Shown: piece after piece, positions 13,701 to 26,140 of the stretch | Position numbering within the stretch: position 1 is the first letter of the stretch | Layout: each line of letters starts with the position of its first letter | Source: Luscinia megarhynchos | Lineage: Eukaryota > Chordata > Aves > Passeriformes > Turdidae | Reading direction: 5' to 3' | Length of the DNA: 64,000 bases | NCBI GenBank assembly: GCA_034336665.1 | Contig: CM067566.1 | Coordinates: forward strand, 26,504,330-26,568,329 | Made by a program: the position numbers and the translations under genes | The notes under the pieces: model-generated | The model's database searches: none | The model's input: only the letters and a program-made list of their open reading frames with translations | What the model was told of the DNA's origin: nothing

Positions 13701-14795
13701 TGGCAGACCAGGTAGCTGTAAAACCACTGTGAGCTCATAGCATTGTGAGCTATTCAGGACCACATGATACATGCAGGTAGATGGGATTCCCCTTTGAAAA
13801 GTAGAGGCATTTTTACCTTTGTTTCAAATATGACTTCTGCGTGATCATTATTGTCTGTGATTGGTAATTATGCATACAGCATCTATATATCCTACATTTT
13901 CATGAGAATTGTGGCAAGCTGGGGTGCATCAGGAAGAACATTGCCAGAAGGTCAGCTCCTTGTAGGAATTCAGATGCTCTAGAGGTAACTCTATCTTTTC
14001 TGGTATACATTAGTTTCACAACAGGTATGAAGGAAGCAATGTAACACTTCTCATTGCTGGATGGGCTACATGGTCTTGACTTAAATAAAAATGTTCTATC
14101 CCTCTGTCCTAAATTTTTAATAAAATGTTGTAAATGTACACTTGCAAGAGGTTAAGAAGACAATTGCATAATGAGTTTCAAACAGCTCGTAGTAGTACTT
14201 CCTAAGAATAGAATGCTAAAGATTGTGTGAATTGTTATGGGTAGTTTTCCCATTTTTTTAAATTTTTATAGAGTATTCCTCATTTCCACTAGGCAAGTTT
14301 AAAATATTTATCTGCTAATACATGCTGCAGAGTCACACCACAGTTGATGCTCTTTAACTACAATCAGCTGCATAGCACATTTTACAAAGAAACAGAATGT
14401 ATAGGCAAATAAAAACACCAAGAGTCTTCATTTAAAATAACGCTGTCAACCCCAGGTCATTTGGTCTTTTATAGAAGAAAAGGTACTTGGGAGATCTCTT
14501 TTCCATTCTCTGCCTTGATACAGCTGTTAGTGCTGTGGCTAAAAGCTGGCATTCATCTTTGAAGATAAGCTGCCCACATGTGTCTCTGGGGTTAGCAGAT
14601 GGTGGGAGCATGCTGCTGGTGCACAACCGCACTGTTAGTACAGCCTGAGTGGAACTAATGTGCAGGAGCGTGGGTGGGATGCTCAATGACTTAAACATTT
14701 GTTTCTTTTGCCTTCTTTAGGTGATACTGGTGGTCCATGCAGGCTAGCAAACCTTAGCTTCACTTAAAGTTGGAGGTGTAGGTTTCACACTTCTT
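4771..14795. other. Intergenic DNA, no gene recognised
   Basis: About 10 kb of AT-rich sequence with short chance frames only. Two points stand out. Around 9340-9740 the sequence is less AT-rich and holds an octamer-like ATTTGCAT next to a TGCATGCA palindrome, which could be a regulatory block or an old repeat. Around 11781-11800 there is a T-rich run. No splice-bounded exon with a familiar product is visible on either strand. Confidence 0.55.
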
Positions 14796-14840
14796 TGGTG
14801 ATGTGTGAGTACAGAGAGCTTGCCTCGTCACACATCACCA
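14796..14840. repeat. Perfect 13-bp inverted repeat with 19-nt loop
   Basis: TGGTGATGTGTGA at 14796-14808 is the exact reverse complement of TCACACATCACCA at 14828-14840. The pairing stops at both ends. The loop is 19 nt. It could form a hairpin in DNA or RNA, but the stem is shorter than in a typical microRNA precursor. Confidence 0.85.
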
Positions 14841-17800
14841 TCAGATATGCTGTACTCTCAACGACCTAAAGCACATGTAAATTTAAATTTTGTACTTCCT
14901 ACAAACATGAAACAGGGCTAAGACTTCTCATACAGTTAATATGTTTTTAATACACCCTTTAGATGGTACATATACAAAACGTCATTTAGCAAGGATATAC
15001 TGAATATGTATCAAAACACCCCTGCATTTAAAAATTAAAAGCTATATTTTTATCTTATTGGTTAGCTTGGCACTGCAGTTAGACAAGAACCCTGCACTGC
15101 ACACTACAAAATCGATGTGATTTTTTCTGCAATTGGTGCTTCACTGCTTTTATCTAAACCGTGTTACGACATTTAAGGATGCTACCAAAATTCTGAGAGA
15201 CAGCAATAGGAAGGAGAACAAGAAATCTCCCAGGAGGACAAGAGCATAGAAACCCAGCACTGAAGTGAGCAAACAAGAGCCCAAACAATCTAGTGGCTTT
15301 CTGTTGGAAGATGACTAAAACTGACTTCTGAAGAAAACAAACCACACCTTTCTGTTCCTCCAGCATTCTGCCTCATCTATACAGGATCTGCTTACATTAC
15401 ACAAAGCTTCTTGAAGAGAAAGAAAGCTTTCTTAATCACCAAAGTCCAGTAATTCTAGGGAAAAAACCCTTCCTTCTGGGTGTTGTTTACAATTCTATAA
15501 ATCACTTTTTAAAGCACTTTACAACTTAGCACTTCAAGATGGCATTCTGCAAGCTATCAGCTTAAATACAGGAATACTTACTTGGGAGGTACTTCACAAT
15601 CATTCAGATTTCATCTATTGTACTAAAAAATAACCTATAACTAAAATCACATGCCCTTCACTTTCCTAGATATTTTATACTTTTCCACAATTTCTCTTTT
15701 CAAAACTAAGAAAACATGAAAAGAGTTAGACTGTTTCTTAGGAAAATGAACTGTCTACAGTCACAGCAGATCTACATCAGCTTATGGCCTGAACCACAAA
15801 ACTTATATTCTTCATTGCCACTCATAACTTTTAGCTTATGTTTTCCAGAGTTAAATTCCTGAGTTAGATACCATAGTCCCAGCAGAAAACAATGTAATAC
15901 ATTGTAAAGGGAGAATTAGGAGTACTTTGAGCAGACTGACTGGAGAGAAGCTGAACACAACACAACAACAAGAAGTGTGGCTGTAATTCAGCCATCTCTG
16001 AGACATAGACTCTTCCTTGCAGCTTGAGTTAATCTCCTCTCTCTGAGGCTGTTTCACAACCTAGAAATTCTTCCCAAAACACTGGTCCCTGGGCAACATT
16101 TCTCATGTCAAGTTTGGCAGGAGAGCAGTGGCTTGTGGTTCTTCTTTCCTCCCCAAGGACACAGATACAGTCTTATGGCTTAAGCTGATTTCTGAAAAGT
16201 ATTTTTCTGCTTTGATTCCACTCTTTCAGCATACATGCCTGCCTCCTGCATAGAAAACCTGATTTATCACATCTGAGACTATCTCCTAGACCTCCTTTTG
16301 CCTTCCCACTACCCAAATACATGGGGAACAGAATGAACACATTTGCCTTGGCTACTTTTTCTTTTCTAGGGCCCCAAAAAGAAGCCCCATAAGCATGTGT
16401 TGTCACCTTTGACTACTGTAGCAATGGCAGCTTTATTTCTGTACTCTTCATAAGTAAATCTCCAGAAATGTTAGTCTTCTATCCTCACACTCTTTTATTA
16501 AACATAAAGAATGGGGCAAAAGTCTGTCATATTTACATGAGCTGCAATAAATTTTTACTCTTCCAAACCATTCCTAACATTGACAGGAGGAGGAAAGTAA
16601 CTCTTTAAACATTCAAAACCCAGTATTCTTCTGAAGTTTCCAGTTTCATTTAAATAGCACAGAAATGCTTGGTATATATCAAAGCAATCAAAACTACAAA
16701 GACCATCAGTTTTGAAAACAAAAATTGTCTGTATGATATGTTATTGTCTTAGTTTTGGATAATGAAAAATTACAAGCCATTGCGGGGAAGAACTGATTTT
16801 TTAAATTCTCCTGTAGGCTGCCAATATGGTAGAATACAGAAATCAAAGTGTCACCATAAAGCAGGAATCCATCTGCCCCTGCCTCTTACTGGTAGAAAGT
16901 TTTTCAATGACAATGAAGGGTGGCAGGCCTGCCCCTGAAGGTGATGGCCTCAGAAGATATAGACTCTGTGGAGAGTAAAAACCTGAGATACAGCAGTAGC
17001 TTTTTACATAGTTTTATACTATACTAGGTATCAGTAGAATTTTCCAAGTTTTAGATGAAAACTTTCAGCAAACTCATCCTTCTGGAGTCACTGATGTCAG
17101 AGCTTAGAGTCATACATCTAGGTTAGAGTCTTACTCATAATTATATCTGTAACCAACAGAGATTGGTAGTTACATGAGACTTATTTGTAGTCTGTTAAAA
17201 CAAGCAAAATCTGATGCCCATGAAACATTAATGATGTTTCCAAGATGGGTAATTTATGATAAACAGCAGCTGTGAAAGTGAAGTCCCTCCAAGTAAATGC
17301 AGAAGGCATCTTTCTTGGCAATTTGTCAGACTGGACTCTGGAGTCAGCAGAGGCTTGAATGCAAATGATGAACTGCACAGCAGCCCACTGTGTGTCTGTA
17401 GCCTCGGGAAGGGCAGGCACAGCCCTGACTTTTAAACAAGGACACATAAACAGAGCCAAAATGCTGAAAGCCATCATTATAAAGCCTGAGACAAAATGTA
17501 ACACAACAACAACAAACAGTTGGGTAACCTTTTTGAAGTGGATATACTCCTCTTTCTGTGTTTTCTGAATCTCCTTAAATTTTGATTGGCTTTAGATTTG
17601 AAAGCAGTTGGCAGACAGTCAAAATTTTAAATTGATGAAGTACAATTGGTCTGTTCATGGGATGCTTGGAAAAGAAAATAATGATCTTTCAGACAAAAAT
17701 GTTCTGAGGAAGCTAAGCCTCCATGTCAACAGATAAGAAAGCAAACAGTGGTACTGGAATGACTGGAACAAACAGTATTTAAAAGAAGGTTTTGTCCTGG

Positions 17801-18535
17801 AGGAATTATAGCAAATTCAGAGGGCTCTGTACTTGGTGATCTTTAGGATATTCTTTTATGCTTCCAGGACATGCTGGCAGTATAAAAAACGTCCAAGGGT
17901 CATACCTAATTTGTATAAATTGCATTAGTCCAGAGGGGAGTCCTGAAAATCTGCAGCTCATTGCATAGGAGAATGATACACCCTGTATTGATCCAAATAT
18001 TTTTAAATGTCAGACCTAATTAGTACAGTCTTTTAGAACTCAAAAAGGAAAAAGATCCAACACTGAAATACCAAAACCCACCAAACCATTGTTGAGGTGG
18101 CTTTGACTTGTGGACAAACTCAAGAAGGCATATAAAATACAGGTGAGTTAGCCTGCCCTTGGCAAGGTGTGGGGCAGTGCTGAATCACTGTGTGCCTCTT
18201 ACTGTCCTCCCTGAATGAAAAATAGTGAACTTAATGGGATGGTTGCTGGGTTCTGGCTCAGCAAAGTGCTTGGCTTCCTAATCTCCCCTGGGTCCTCAGG
18301 GCAACCTTGAGATGCTAAGAGATTGAAGAGGCTCATAGCTTCTGCAGTACTGGAGCTTGAATTTGTATATCAGATTTGATCTCCTTTTGCATCTTGATGA
18401 TGTCTTTGCTGATGTTAGAGCAAAGTGTCAGAGAAAAACTAGAGGTGTGTAATGCCACTCAAACTCTCAGCTACGTGAGGATTCAGAAGATTTGTCCTGT
18501 CTTCAATAAGGCCAACAAGATTAGGTGATCAGCGG
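14841..18535. other. Intergenic DNA, no gene recognised
   Basis: AT-rich noncoding sequence with short chance frames. A 12-bp perfect palindrome, GGCAGGCCTGCC, lies at 16922-16933. No exon or RNA gene is recognised. Confidence 0.55.
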
Positions 18536-18745
18536 GACCAGTGTGAAAGAAGGTAAATATAAGGAAGAATTTGTTTTGTGAGAGTGGTGAGACCCTGGAA
18601 CATGTTGCCTAAAGAAACTCTGGATGCTCCATCATTGGAACTGTTCAATGTCATTTCACAATCTGATCTAGTGAAATATGTCCCTACCCATCCTGTAGAA
18701 GGGATGGATTTTTGAAGGTCCATTACAACCCAAATCATTCTGTGA
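18536..18745 (+). mobile_element. CR1 LINE fragment, 3' end
   Basis: The sequence follows the 3' end of avian CR1: a 'gtgagagtggtgagaccctg' segment, then the 'tggaacatgttgcc' and 'tgcccatcct'-type blocks, then 'ggtccattacaaccc', ending in ATTCTGTG at 18737-18744. The copy is cut at its 5' side, as CR1 copies usually are, and reads on the plus strand. The sequence is fairly diverged, so the insertion is old. Confidence 0.85.
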
Positions 18746-21700
18746 TTTTTCTGTGCTGGAGGATGAACTCTGTGGTACCTTACGGTGAAGGATTTGTGAC
18801 ATGGTGTTACACCTCTTCAGCAAATCCAGACCACTTATTGGCATCTGTCAAACAGCAAAGGAGTAGTTCCTAGAGTAAAAATGGCAATAATAACTTCCTT
18901 TCCCTTTCCTGAAAATACATGATATTAAAAAAGAGGACTTCAATTTATAAGCCTAGTCCAGGTGAATCAATGTCCCTTTTGATCAGCCAAGTCAACAGCT
19001 CACAGGGGCACCAGCCAGTATGCTGAGCCAAAGGCTGGCTTTTCTTCAGCAGGAATCGAGGAGCAGGGACAGGATTAAGTGAAGGATCTATTCTTCTGGG
19101 TTTAGTGGTTGTCTGCTGGAGTCATTTGAACAGGTTGGGGCAGTAAAGGGAGGGCAGCAGGCAGTGGGTGTAGTGTGTGGGGAGCTGGGGAGTGGATGGA
19201 AAATCTGTAATTAATAGGCATCTTTTCATCTTTCTCACTGTTTTCTTTCCAGTGGTGCCCAGATAGGGGACAAATCTTCCCATAAACAGTAATCCTTTAG
19301 AAAGTGCTCAAGTATGGCTATTACTTAACTTCCTGATTAGTAGCAATCACCACCTGCTACTTCTGCTCCACATTGTCCAGCATAATGGAAGTGTTCATTT
19401 CCCTGGCTGTGAAAAAATAACAGGAGGGGAGTCCTCTTCCCTGTTTAGGAAAAAAGAGCAACAGTCCCTCCTTTTCTTCTGTAACTAATCCCAAACCACA
19501 TTTATCCTAGAAAATAAAATTTTATTTCTGATGACAAATAGCTGGATAAGGCAGATTATGATTACTTAAGGAAAAAACCCCAAGCAAACCAAAACCAAAA
19601 CGACAAAAAAACTAAATCACAAAAGCAATCATTTCTTTGAACTAATGAAGGGTTCCTGCTGCAGGGCTTTTTATTGCCTATAGCTTTGAGATCCCAGAAA
19701 GCACCAAACAAAGAAAATATATTTAATATTTTTGACAATTCAAACATGCAAAGACTTTGCAAATACTTCTGCCTTCTTCGAAACCTACAAGCTGAAGCTG
19801 CCAATAGAGTTGCACATGTTGCCTTGAAACACAGCTGTTAAAACAGTCTCCTTTGATCAAAATTCTTCCATGTTTATAGCTAGAGCAAGAGAAAGTATTA
19901 TAGGATTTTCTTAGCAGAGACTGAAAATCATAAAAAGAATGCAAACCTGAAAAGTGCATTTGTCATGAGCGGGCATAACTTTTGAAATGTCAGTTAAAAG
20001 GAGACAACCCATGAATAGACTATGAGGATTTTCAGACTTTCTATTTCCCTAAAGTCCTCTTTTGTTTTACACTGGGAGTGGTGGTGTCCCTTCCTAGAGA
20101 AACACAGGCAGGCAGTAGATTAGTCCTTATTTAGATGGTAAGTTCCAGCCTATTTGAATTGTATTAAGCATTCTCCTTACTTCTGTGGGATTTGTCATAA
20201 ATCTTGAGTAAATATACTTAGCACAATCTCAAAGACCGAAGTTTTGATTTCTCAGAGGGCTCAAATCTTTCAGCCTTAAAACTTCCCTTGTTTAAGAGAG
20301 ATAAAGCAAAAGAATCTACTTGTCAAAACAAACACGGGGTAAAAACCCCTCAGTACAGCCCTAGACTTTATCTCAATGGGAAGTGGCACTCACTCGGGGT
20401 TATTCCATAGCATTCTTTGCCCAGGAGTGAAATCTATTATAGGAATTAGTACTGCCCCTTAAAATGGTAGCATCACTAAGAAGCAAATGAATCCTACTCT
20501 CTTTCCCTCTCTGTTGCTATCCATTCTCCTCCTTCTAAACAGTATTCAAAGGTTTGTTCAAAGGTCTTCATCCTATCTTTGTTGCCATGGTCTCTCACAG
20601 AGTTGAAACAACATTTTCAAAACTAATGCCTGCTCTAAATGCATTGTTGTTGGGATGCTGAGTCAGTTCTCTGCTGACTAGGGTGAAAGAAAGAGAATCA
20701 TTGAAAATCAGTTTTAACATTCAACTAACCTGAATGTGGAAAAGCAAGACATCTATATGCTACTAGACAGAAGCAAAACTTTTCAGGGGTGAGATACCTT
20801 GTATTTTGGAAAGAAACCCAAACTGTCTCTATGGTTTTTTTGTGTCAGCTATGCTGATTTTGCTTTCTTTTTATTCATACCAGACCTGAGAAAGACAATT
20901 GCTCCTCAGAAGAGAAAAAAACCCCTAAAAACATAGAAGAATCTTGTTGGTTAACACACGCCTCCCCCCAGCCCCCAGCTAAATCCTTGCTGTGGGGGTG
21001 ACAGAGGATGCCTGGTATGCAGTTGTGACAGGCAGGGCTAGTTTTGGCACGGCTGAAGTGAGTAAGTGGAAATGATGAAGAAGCACCATTATTTCTAAGG
21101 GAACTAACAAGATATTTTGCTTGTATTCAGCTTCTCTGTTTGCCTCTCTTGTTTAACTACTTGCACATTCTTTGAAATAAGGTCCACGTCTAGCACACAT
21201 ATTTGTACAGCACAAAGGGAAACAAGCTTACTTTTCTAATTCAAACTTTTAAGCTTTATTATATAAATAACATCTATTTGCTATGTAAATTAAGGCACTG
21301 CACATTCTGTACACATATTTCAAAGAAAGACAATCTTTGTCACAGACTTGCTTACATCAACTTTAAATTGTTTTTATATGCCTGGCTTCAATTTTCTGGA
21401 GATCTTTTGAACATCTGTCCTTAGCCCATGGTCTGGCATGGCATGCTAAATTCTGTATATTTGTTCATTATTCCCAGGGGAGGAATTTACATGAAAATTC
21501 TGTTGGTCTAATTATATGGCTCAGCTAGAAAAACTATTCATCTGTCCACAGCAAATTTCACCTTTATGAAACAGATGATGACTTTGCCAGAAACTTTCTG
21601 GACATTGTAACAACTGGAGGTTTTACAGCCTACATTTGTAGTATGGGTCATAAATTGAATTGAAGTGGAAAAAAAAAACCCTTAGATCATTACAATGCTT

Positions 21701-22169
21701 CTGAAAACAACCCTTCATCCTCAGGAAAAAAACCCCACAGTTTAAAGGATAAAGATGTTTGCAGCATCATATTAGGAGTAAAATGTAGCCTCCCCTGCTA
21801 CTTGTATCTCCTGGAGTCAGGGAATTCAGGTTGTGAATGAAGAAAAGCTCTGCAAAGATCTGAAAACAGCATGTTGTGGGTCTCAGTCTCTGAGATACAT
21901 GTGGGACTGAATACTGTGTTTCAGGGTGAGAGTATGCAGAAAAAATAAATGAGCTGAGAGCTCTTCCTTAAGAAAATTAAAAAACCGTGAGTGGGAAAAT
22001 GCATTCACAAAATGGGAATGGTAAAGATCTTCCCAATTTTTCAACCTAGGATGAAGATGGATACACCAAAACAGAGCTGGAGATCATGGGGTTTGCAGTT
22101 TTCAAAGCTGTCCAAGCTTTGGAAGGTTTAAAGCTTTCTAAAGAGATGAACACAGGCTGTGCATTGTGT
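18746..22169. other. Intergenic DNA, no gene recognised
   Basis: AT-rich sequence with no recognisable exon, RNA gene or named repeat. Short frames on both strands show no domain. Confidence 0.5.
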
Positions 22170-22790
22170 GTACACTTCTTTCGCTCCTTTCCCCCACTTT
22201 TCTCTGTGACCACGCCACTTTCTTCCCCCATGATTTTAATTCACATAACTCTCCCCTTGTCACTTCTAAAATCTTTCTCATCTGGTCATTCAAATTTATT
22301 CTTTTTTCTTTCTGTGCTCCTGGCTCATAATTTTCTAATTTTCACTAAACTTTACTTTTCCATGTTCTCCCAAATTCCACACTCCCAAAAAGTTTCACAT
22401 TCCCCTTTTCTAGTCTGTACTTGGTTTTACAGTCTTTTTAAACACTCTTTATATACTGTTGCTGGGGTTTCCATTGTCTTTTTAAAGGCTTCCTCTATAT
22501 ATTTACATTCTCTAATCAGCCATATCAATCCATCAATCCTGTTGCCTAATCTATCACACACTCTTCTTCCTAATCAGTATCATGACCCGAAATCCATTTC
22601 ACCAACTAATTTCCCTTTTGGATACCAGTGCTACACATCTGCATTAATCTTTTCACTTTCCATGGCATGTGTCCTCCTAGATTCATTTATTTATGGCCCA
22701 ATAAGTTCCTCTTCTAATGAATACATTCTTTGAGTCCTCAGTATGTATTTCCTCATCCTTATCTTCTTCCCCAACTTAACTAAAATATCC
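22170..22790. repeat. Pyrimidine-rich, G-poor tract
   Basis: About 600 bp in which the plus strand is dominated by C and T, with few G. An open frame of 215 codons (22086-22733) runs through it. Its product is Ser/Leu/Phe/Pro-rich as expected from composition alone, with no recognised domain, so I treat it as noncoding. Confidence 0.6.
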
Positions 22791-22805
22791 CCCCTTTAAG
22801 TACAC

Positions 22806-23480
22806 ATCAGAGTGGCATCAGAGAGCCTACTGACAAGAATGAAAGAGAGAGCACTCTCTGCTTTGCCAGCCTGGGCTTCCCCTGCCACGTTATCTCCCCA
22901 TAGCTTGTGGGCTTTCTATAGAAATTGTATTTTCCCTAGCGATGCATCAGTGGGATTCACGGAGCCACGGGCAGAGGGGGCAGTGCCTCTTGCACTTCCT
23001 GCTCAATGCGCCTCAGCTGCAGGCTTTTCACTCCTGATGGGCTGCACCAGAAGAGGAAGAGTTATCCCCATCCTTACAGCACAGCTGGACCTCTCCTCTT
23101 CCTCTGGCAGATTCACTGACTGCCGCGGCACAACCTGTGGCAAAAAGCGAGGCAGGATTTGGCCCCAAATCAAAGATCTCCCTAATGTGTCATACGAGTT
23201 AGGATGAGTGTCTGTCTGTGCTGGGGAAGGGCTAAGAGCTAGAATAGCAGGGGTATTTCAGGTCAGGCCTGAGGCGAATTAGCAGACAAGTTGTGAAGCT
23301 TACACAACATGTGGCCACATTATGTGTGGCTCCAGTCAGCGCTAATAGCCTGTCATTGAGCTCCACGTTTAAACAATTTGAGCAAACAGCAAACACAGAG
23401 GATGGGAGGAGGGAAAAAGACCTTCGAGGAATAAGAAAGATCAGGCTACTTAGTATACTTGACAAGCCAATATTGCAGCG
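22806..23480. promoter_or_regulatory. Complex unique block, possible conserved noncoding element
   Basis: This segment has mixed composition, several CpGs and non-repetitive sequence, unlike the AT-rich DNA on both sides. Visible motifs include an AACCTGTGG near 23130 (RUNX-like) and ATCAAAG near 23168 (TCF/LEF-like). Open frames of 131 codons (plus) and 77 codons (minus) have no recognised domain. The claim of regulatory function rests on texture alone, and conservation has not been tested. Confidence 0.3.
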
Positions 23481-25690
23481 GTGAGGACCACGGAGTATCT
23501 GTTAGGTAGAGATGCGACCCAGTTCCTACCACGCAAAAGTAACACAATTCAAAACCAAAAATATACCATTTGCCCAATTTTAAAATTCACTTGGCCAGCA
23601 GTTTTTCAAGCTACATTGGAAACCATTTCTTGGTTTAGTCTGTATGCGATCACGTGCATTACAAGAGAGAAAAAAAGAAAACATCTATGGTTTTGGTTTA
23701 GCAGCAAGGAAACCAAAAAAGGGGAGAACAGAAGGAAAAAGCAAAAAAAAACAGTTTTAGTAACAACAAAGAGTAAAGTTCAACCACATCCATATAAATA
23801 ACATCGATATTAGTGTTGAGAAGTAAATATAAAACATTTTATAATAGAATTTAGAAACCATACTGCACTGTTTAATATGAAAATAATAGCCTTTCTAGCC
23901 AGTACTGTTAGAGTACTTATTTAATCCAGGGCAGAATTGGCTAAGAAACCATCCACTCTACCATGGGAATGCTTAGCTCAGTATCTGGTAGGTTGCCAGC
24001 CATTTAAAATGTTTTTGTGTTGGTTTAATGATTGTTCCCATGAGCACTGACGGTAAGGGTTGACATTAATTAAAATACTAAGTCATCAGAGCTTGCATTG
24101 TGAGGAGAGAAAGAATGGGCTGGATCCAATTGTCTTCAAGGTTTCTTCAGCCTTCCACGTTTTTCTCTTAGCTGGCATCATACATGCCAAGTATCCTTTT
24201 AGCTGAGGTGTAAACAGGCTGTCTCCACAAATACAATCTTTTCAAGTTTTTCACATACTTCCATTTAACTGATTAGAGGATAGTCATTAAAATCAGCTAA
24301 TCATGTAGTGTGGCTGTGTTCTGAATGCTAAACAAAATGCCTAAATGAAAGAGGATTTTAAAACAGTGTCTGCTTCTCAATTTATTTTGGCTATATACTC
24401 AATGGCACACGATACAGTATGAATTCTGGGCTTTATCCTCATTAACCTCAAAACTCATTATCTCATATAAAAACGGGCTCTTTCCATAGAGTGTGTTGCA
24501 AAAGCTATGAAAAAAACAATATAGAGATGTATTCTGGCATTCTGGAAACATGATTAAGTATTTCACTTAGAACTGTGAAATTAAACCAGAATGGCATAAA
24601 ATCCTAAGACCCACTGCTAAAATGATTTTTGCATCATTCAGGTAGAATAGCTATCCTTATTAATTTCTCTCATTTTATTAAACAATTACTCAAGTTCCAG
24701 ATCTTCAAAGGCACACAAACAGGAAGTCACTTAACACCTGGAGTCCTCAAAAGGTCCCCTCAAAAATAGGTAAAGAGGCTGAGTTCTTCTACTCCCATCC
24801 ATTCAGCAAGCCTCTGTTTCCACCCATGTTTATTCTACATATAACATGATCAATACACTAAGAAAATAGACTTCTGGCTTGACCAATATAAAGAATCAAG
24901 CTGAGCCTACACAAATGCAATGGGATATTTTCACAGTAAGCAAAATATATCATAAAGGAGACTGCTGGCCCCGATGCAAAAGATAGAAAGGGTTGCTCTA
25001 TATATGAACCACTTCTGCTCCTCTGGATCAGAAGTCATGTGAATCTGCAACTTTGGGTCACCTCTATCTTGGCACAGACTAAAATCTAAATGAGGTGCCT
25101 GAAACTAGTTACCATCCCAGCTCATTCACCAGCACACAGCTCACACTGCTCCCCATTACAGCAGTGGGCTGCATAAGAGAAATCCTCATCTCTGAATATG
25201 TGCAACCACCCCTGTGCTTTGCACAGACAAACTCTGCTCCTTCACCTTCTTTGTGGACAGACAGGGACCTGCTCTGCCGTCCTGGCATCAAACGGGAGCA
25301 GAGGTTTTAGACCACCCCAGGCAGATTCCTCTGATGGCAAACCCTGGAATATGGGAACGCTCTTTGGCTTTTTGGTGTACACGTTCTCGAATAATCTCAT
25401 ATAAATAAACTACCTGGACTTTGAGTCATTTAGGAGCTTATCTATGCAATGTAGAAGAGCCAGCGCAGGCAGTGGAGGTCCTTGTCCTTGTATGTGAGTG
25501 CAGGAGGTTTAGGTCCTCCTGAGGCTTGTCTTCAGTGGAGCCATCTATGGACACAAGGTTAAAAGGCTTTGGATGGTCTAAAATTAATCTTTTTATTTCA
25601 AACTCTTGGGCTTAGTTGGGGGTTTTTAAAATCTGTTTTTCTGGTGGAGTTGCTTTTTCAGGGTGGTGGTGTTTTTCTGTTTGCTTCCTT
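23481..25690. other. Intergenic DNA, no gene recognised
   Basis: Noncoding sequence leading up to the CpG island. Several overlapping short frames at 25095-25408 have no recognised domain. Confidence 0.5.
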
Positions 25691-25699
25691 TTGAAGGAC

Positions 25700-26140
25700 A
25701 GGCAGGCTCGCAGGGATGAGGCAGTGCCCAGGGAGCCCCACCGGCCCCTCGCCAAGGGCGCCACAAAGCCAGAGTGCCCGAGTGTTGACTCGGCTCGGCC
25801 TGGCCGCGGCGGTGCATCGCTAAAGCGGGTCCCGCTCTCCTGTGTGTCCCCTCCGAGAGCCGGGGCACCGCGCCCGGGGTGCGGCCCGGAGGGCACGGGG
25901 AAGACGCGCGGCGAGGCATCGCTGCGGAGGTTTGGGCGCGCTGCTGCAGCTCCCCGGAGCTCGCTGTCCCGCCGGTGCCCCGGCGGCGGGCGGGCGGAAG
26001 CGCTCGGTAATCCCGGGGCCGGGGCGCGGCGAGTGGGTGGTCCGGGCGGCCGGAGGCGCGGGCTGTCCCCCTGCCCCGGCGCCGGGCGCGGCCCGCTCCC
26101 GCTCCCGCAGCTGGGCCGGAGGCGGCCCGCAGACCGCTCT
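25700..26140. promoter_or_regulatory. Orphan CpG island, candidate promoter
   Basis: An abrupt GC- and CpG-rich island inside AT-rich DNA. Overlapping frames of up to 206 codons on both strands are rich in Arg, Pro, Gly and Ala, as expected from composition; none shows a known domain. CpG islands of this kind usually mark promoters. Possible owners are a distal 5' exon of LNX1 (expected to the left on the minus strand from known gene order) or an unannotated long noncoding RNA. I could not identify a convincing exon, so direction and gene are unknown. Confidence 0.6.

Noticed and set aside
22086..22733. 215-codon open frame, the longest in the window
   Set aside because: It follows a pyrimidine-rich tract; the product has composition-driven Ser/Leu/Phe/Pro bias, no domain, and no splice or promoter context.
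1..25690. LNX1 coding exons (RING or PDZ)
   Set aside because: No frame shows the RING cysteine/histidine pattern or PDZ GLGF-type motifs. LNX1 probably lies farther left.
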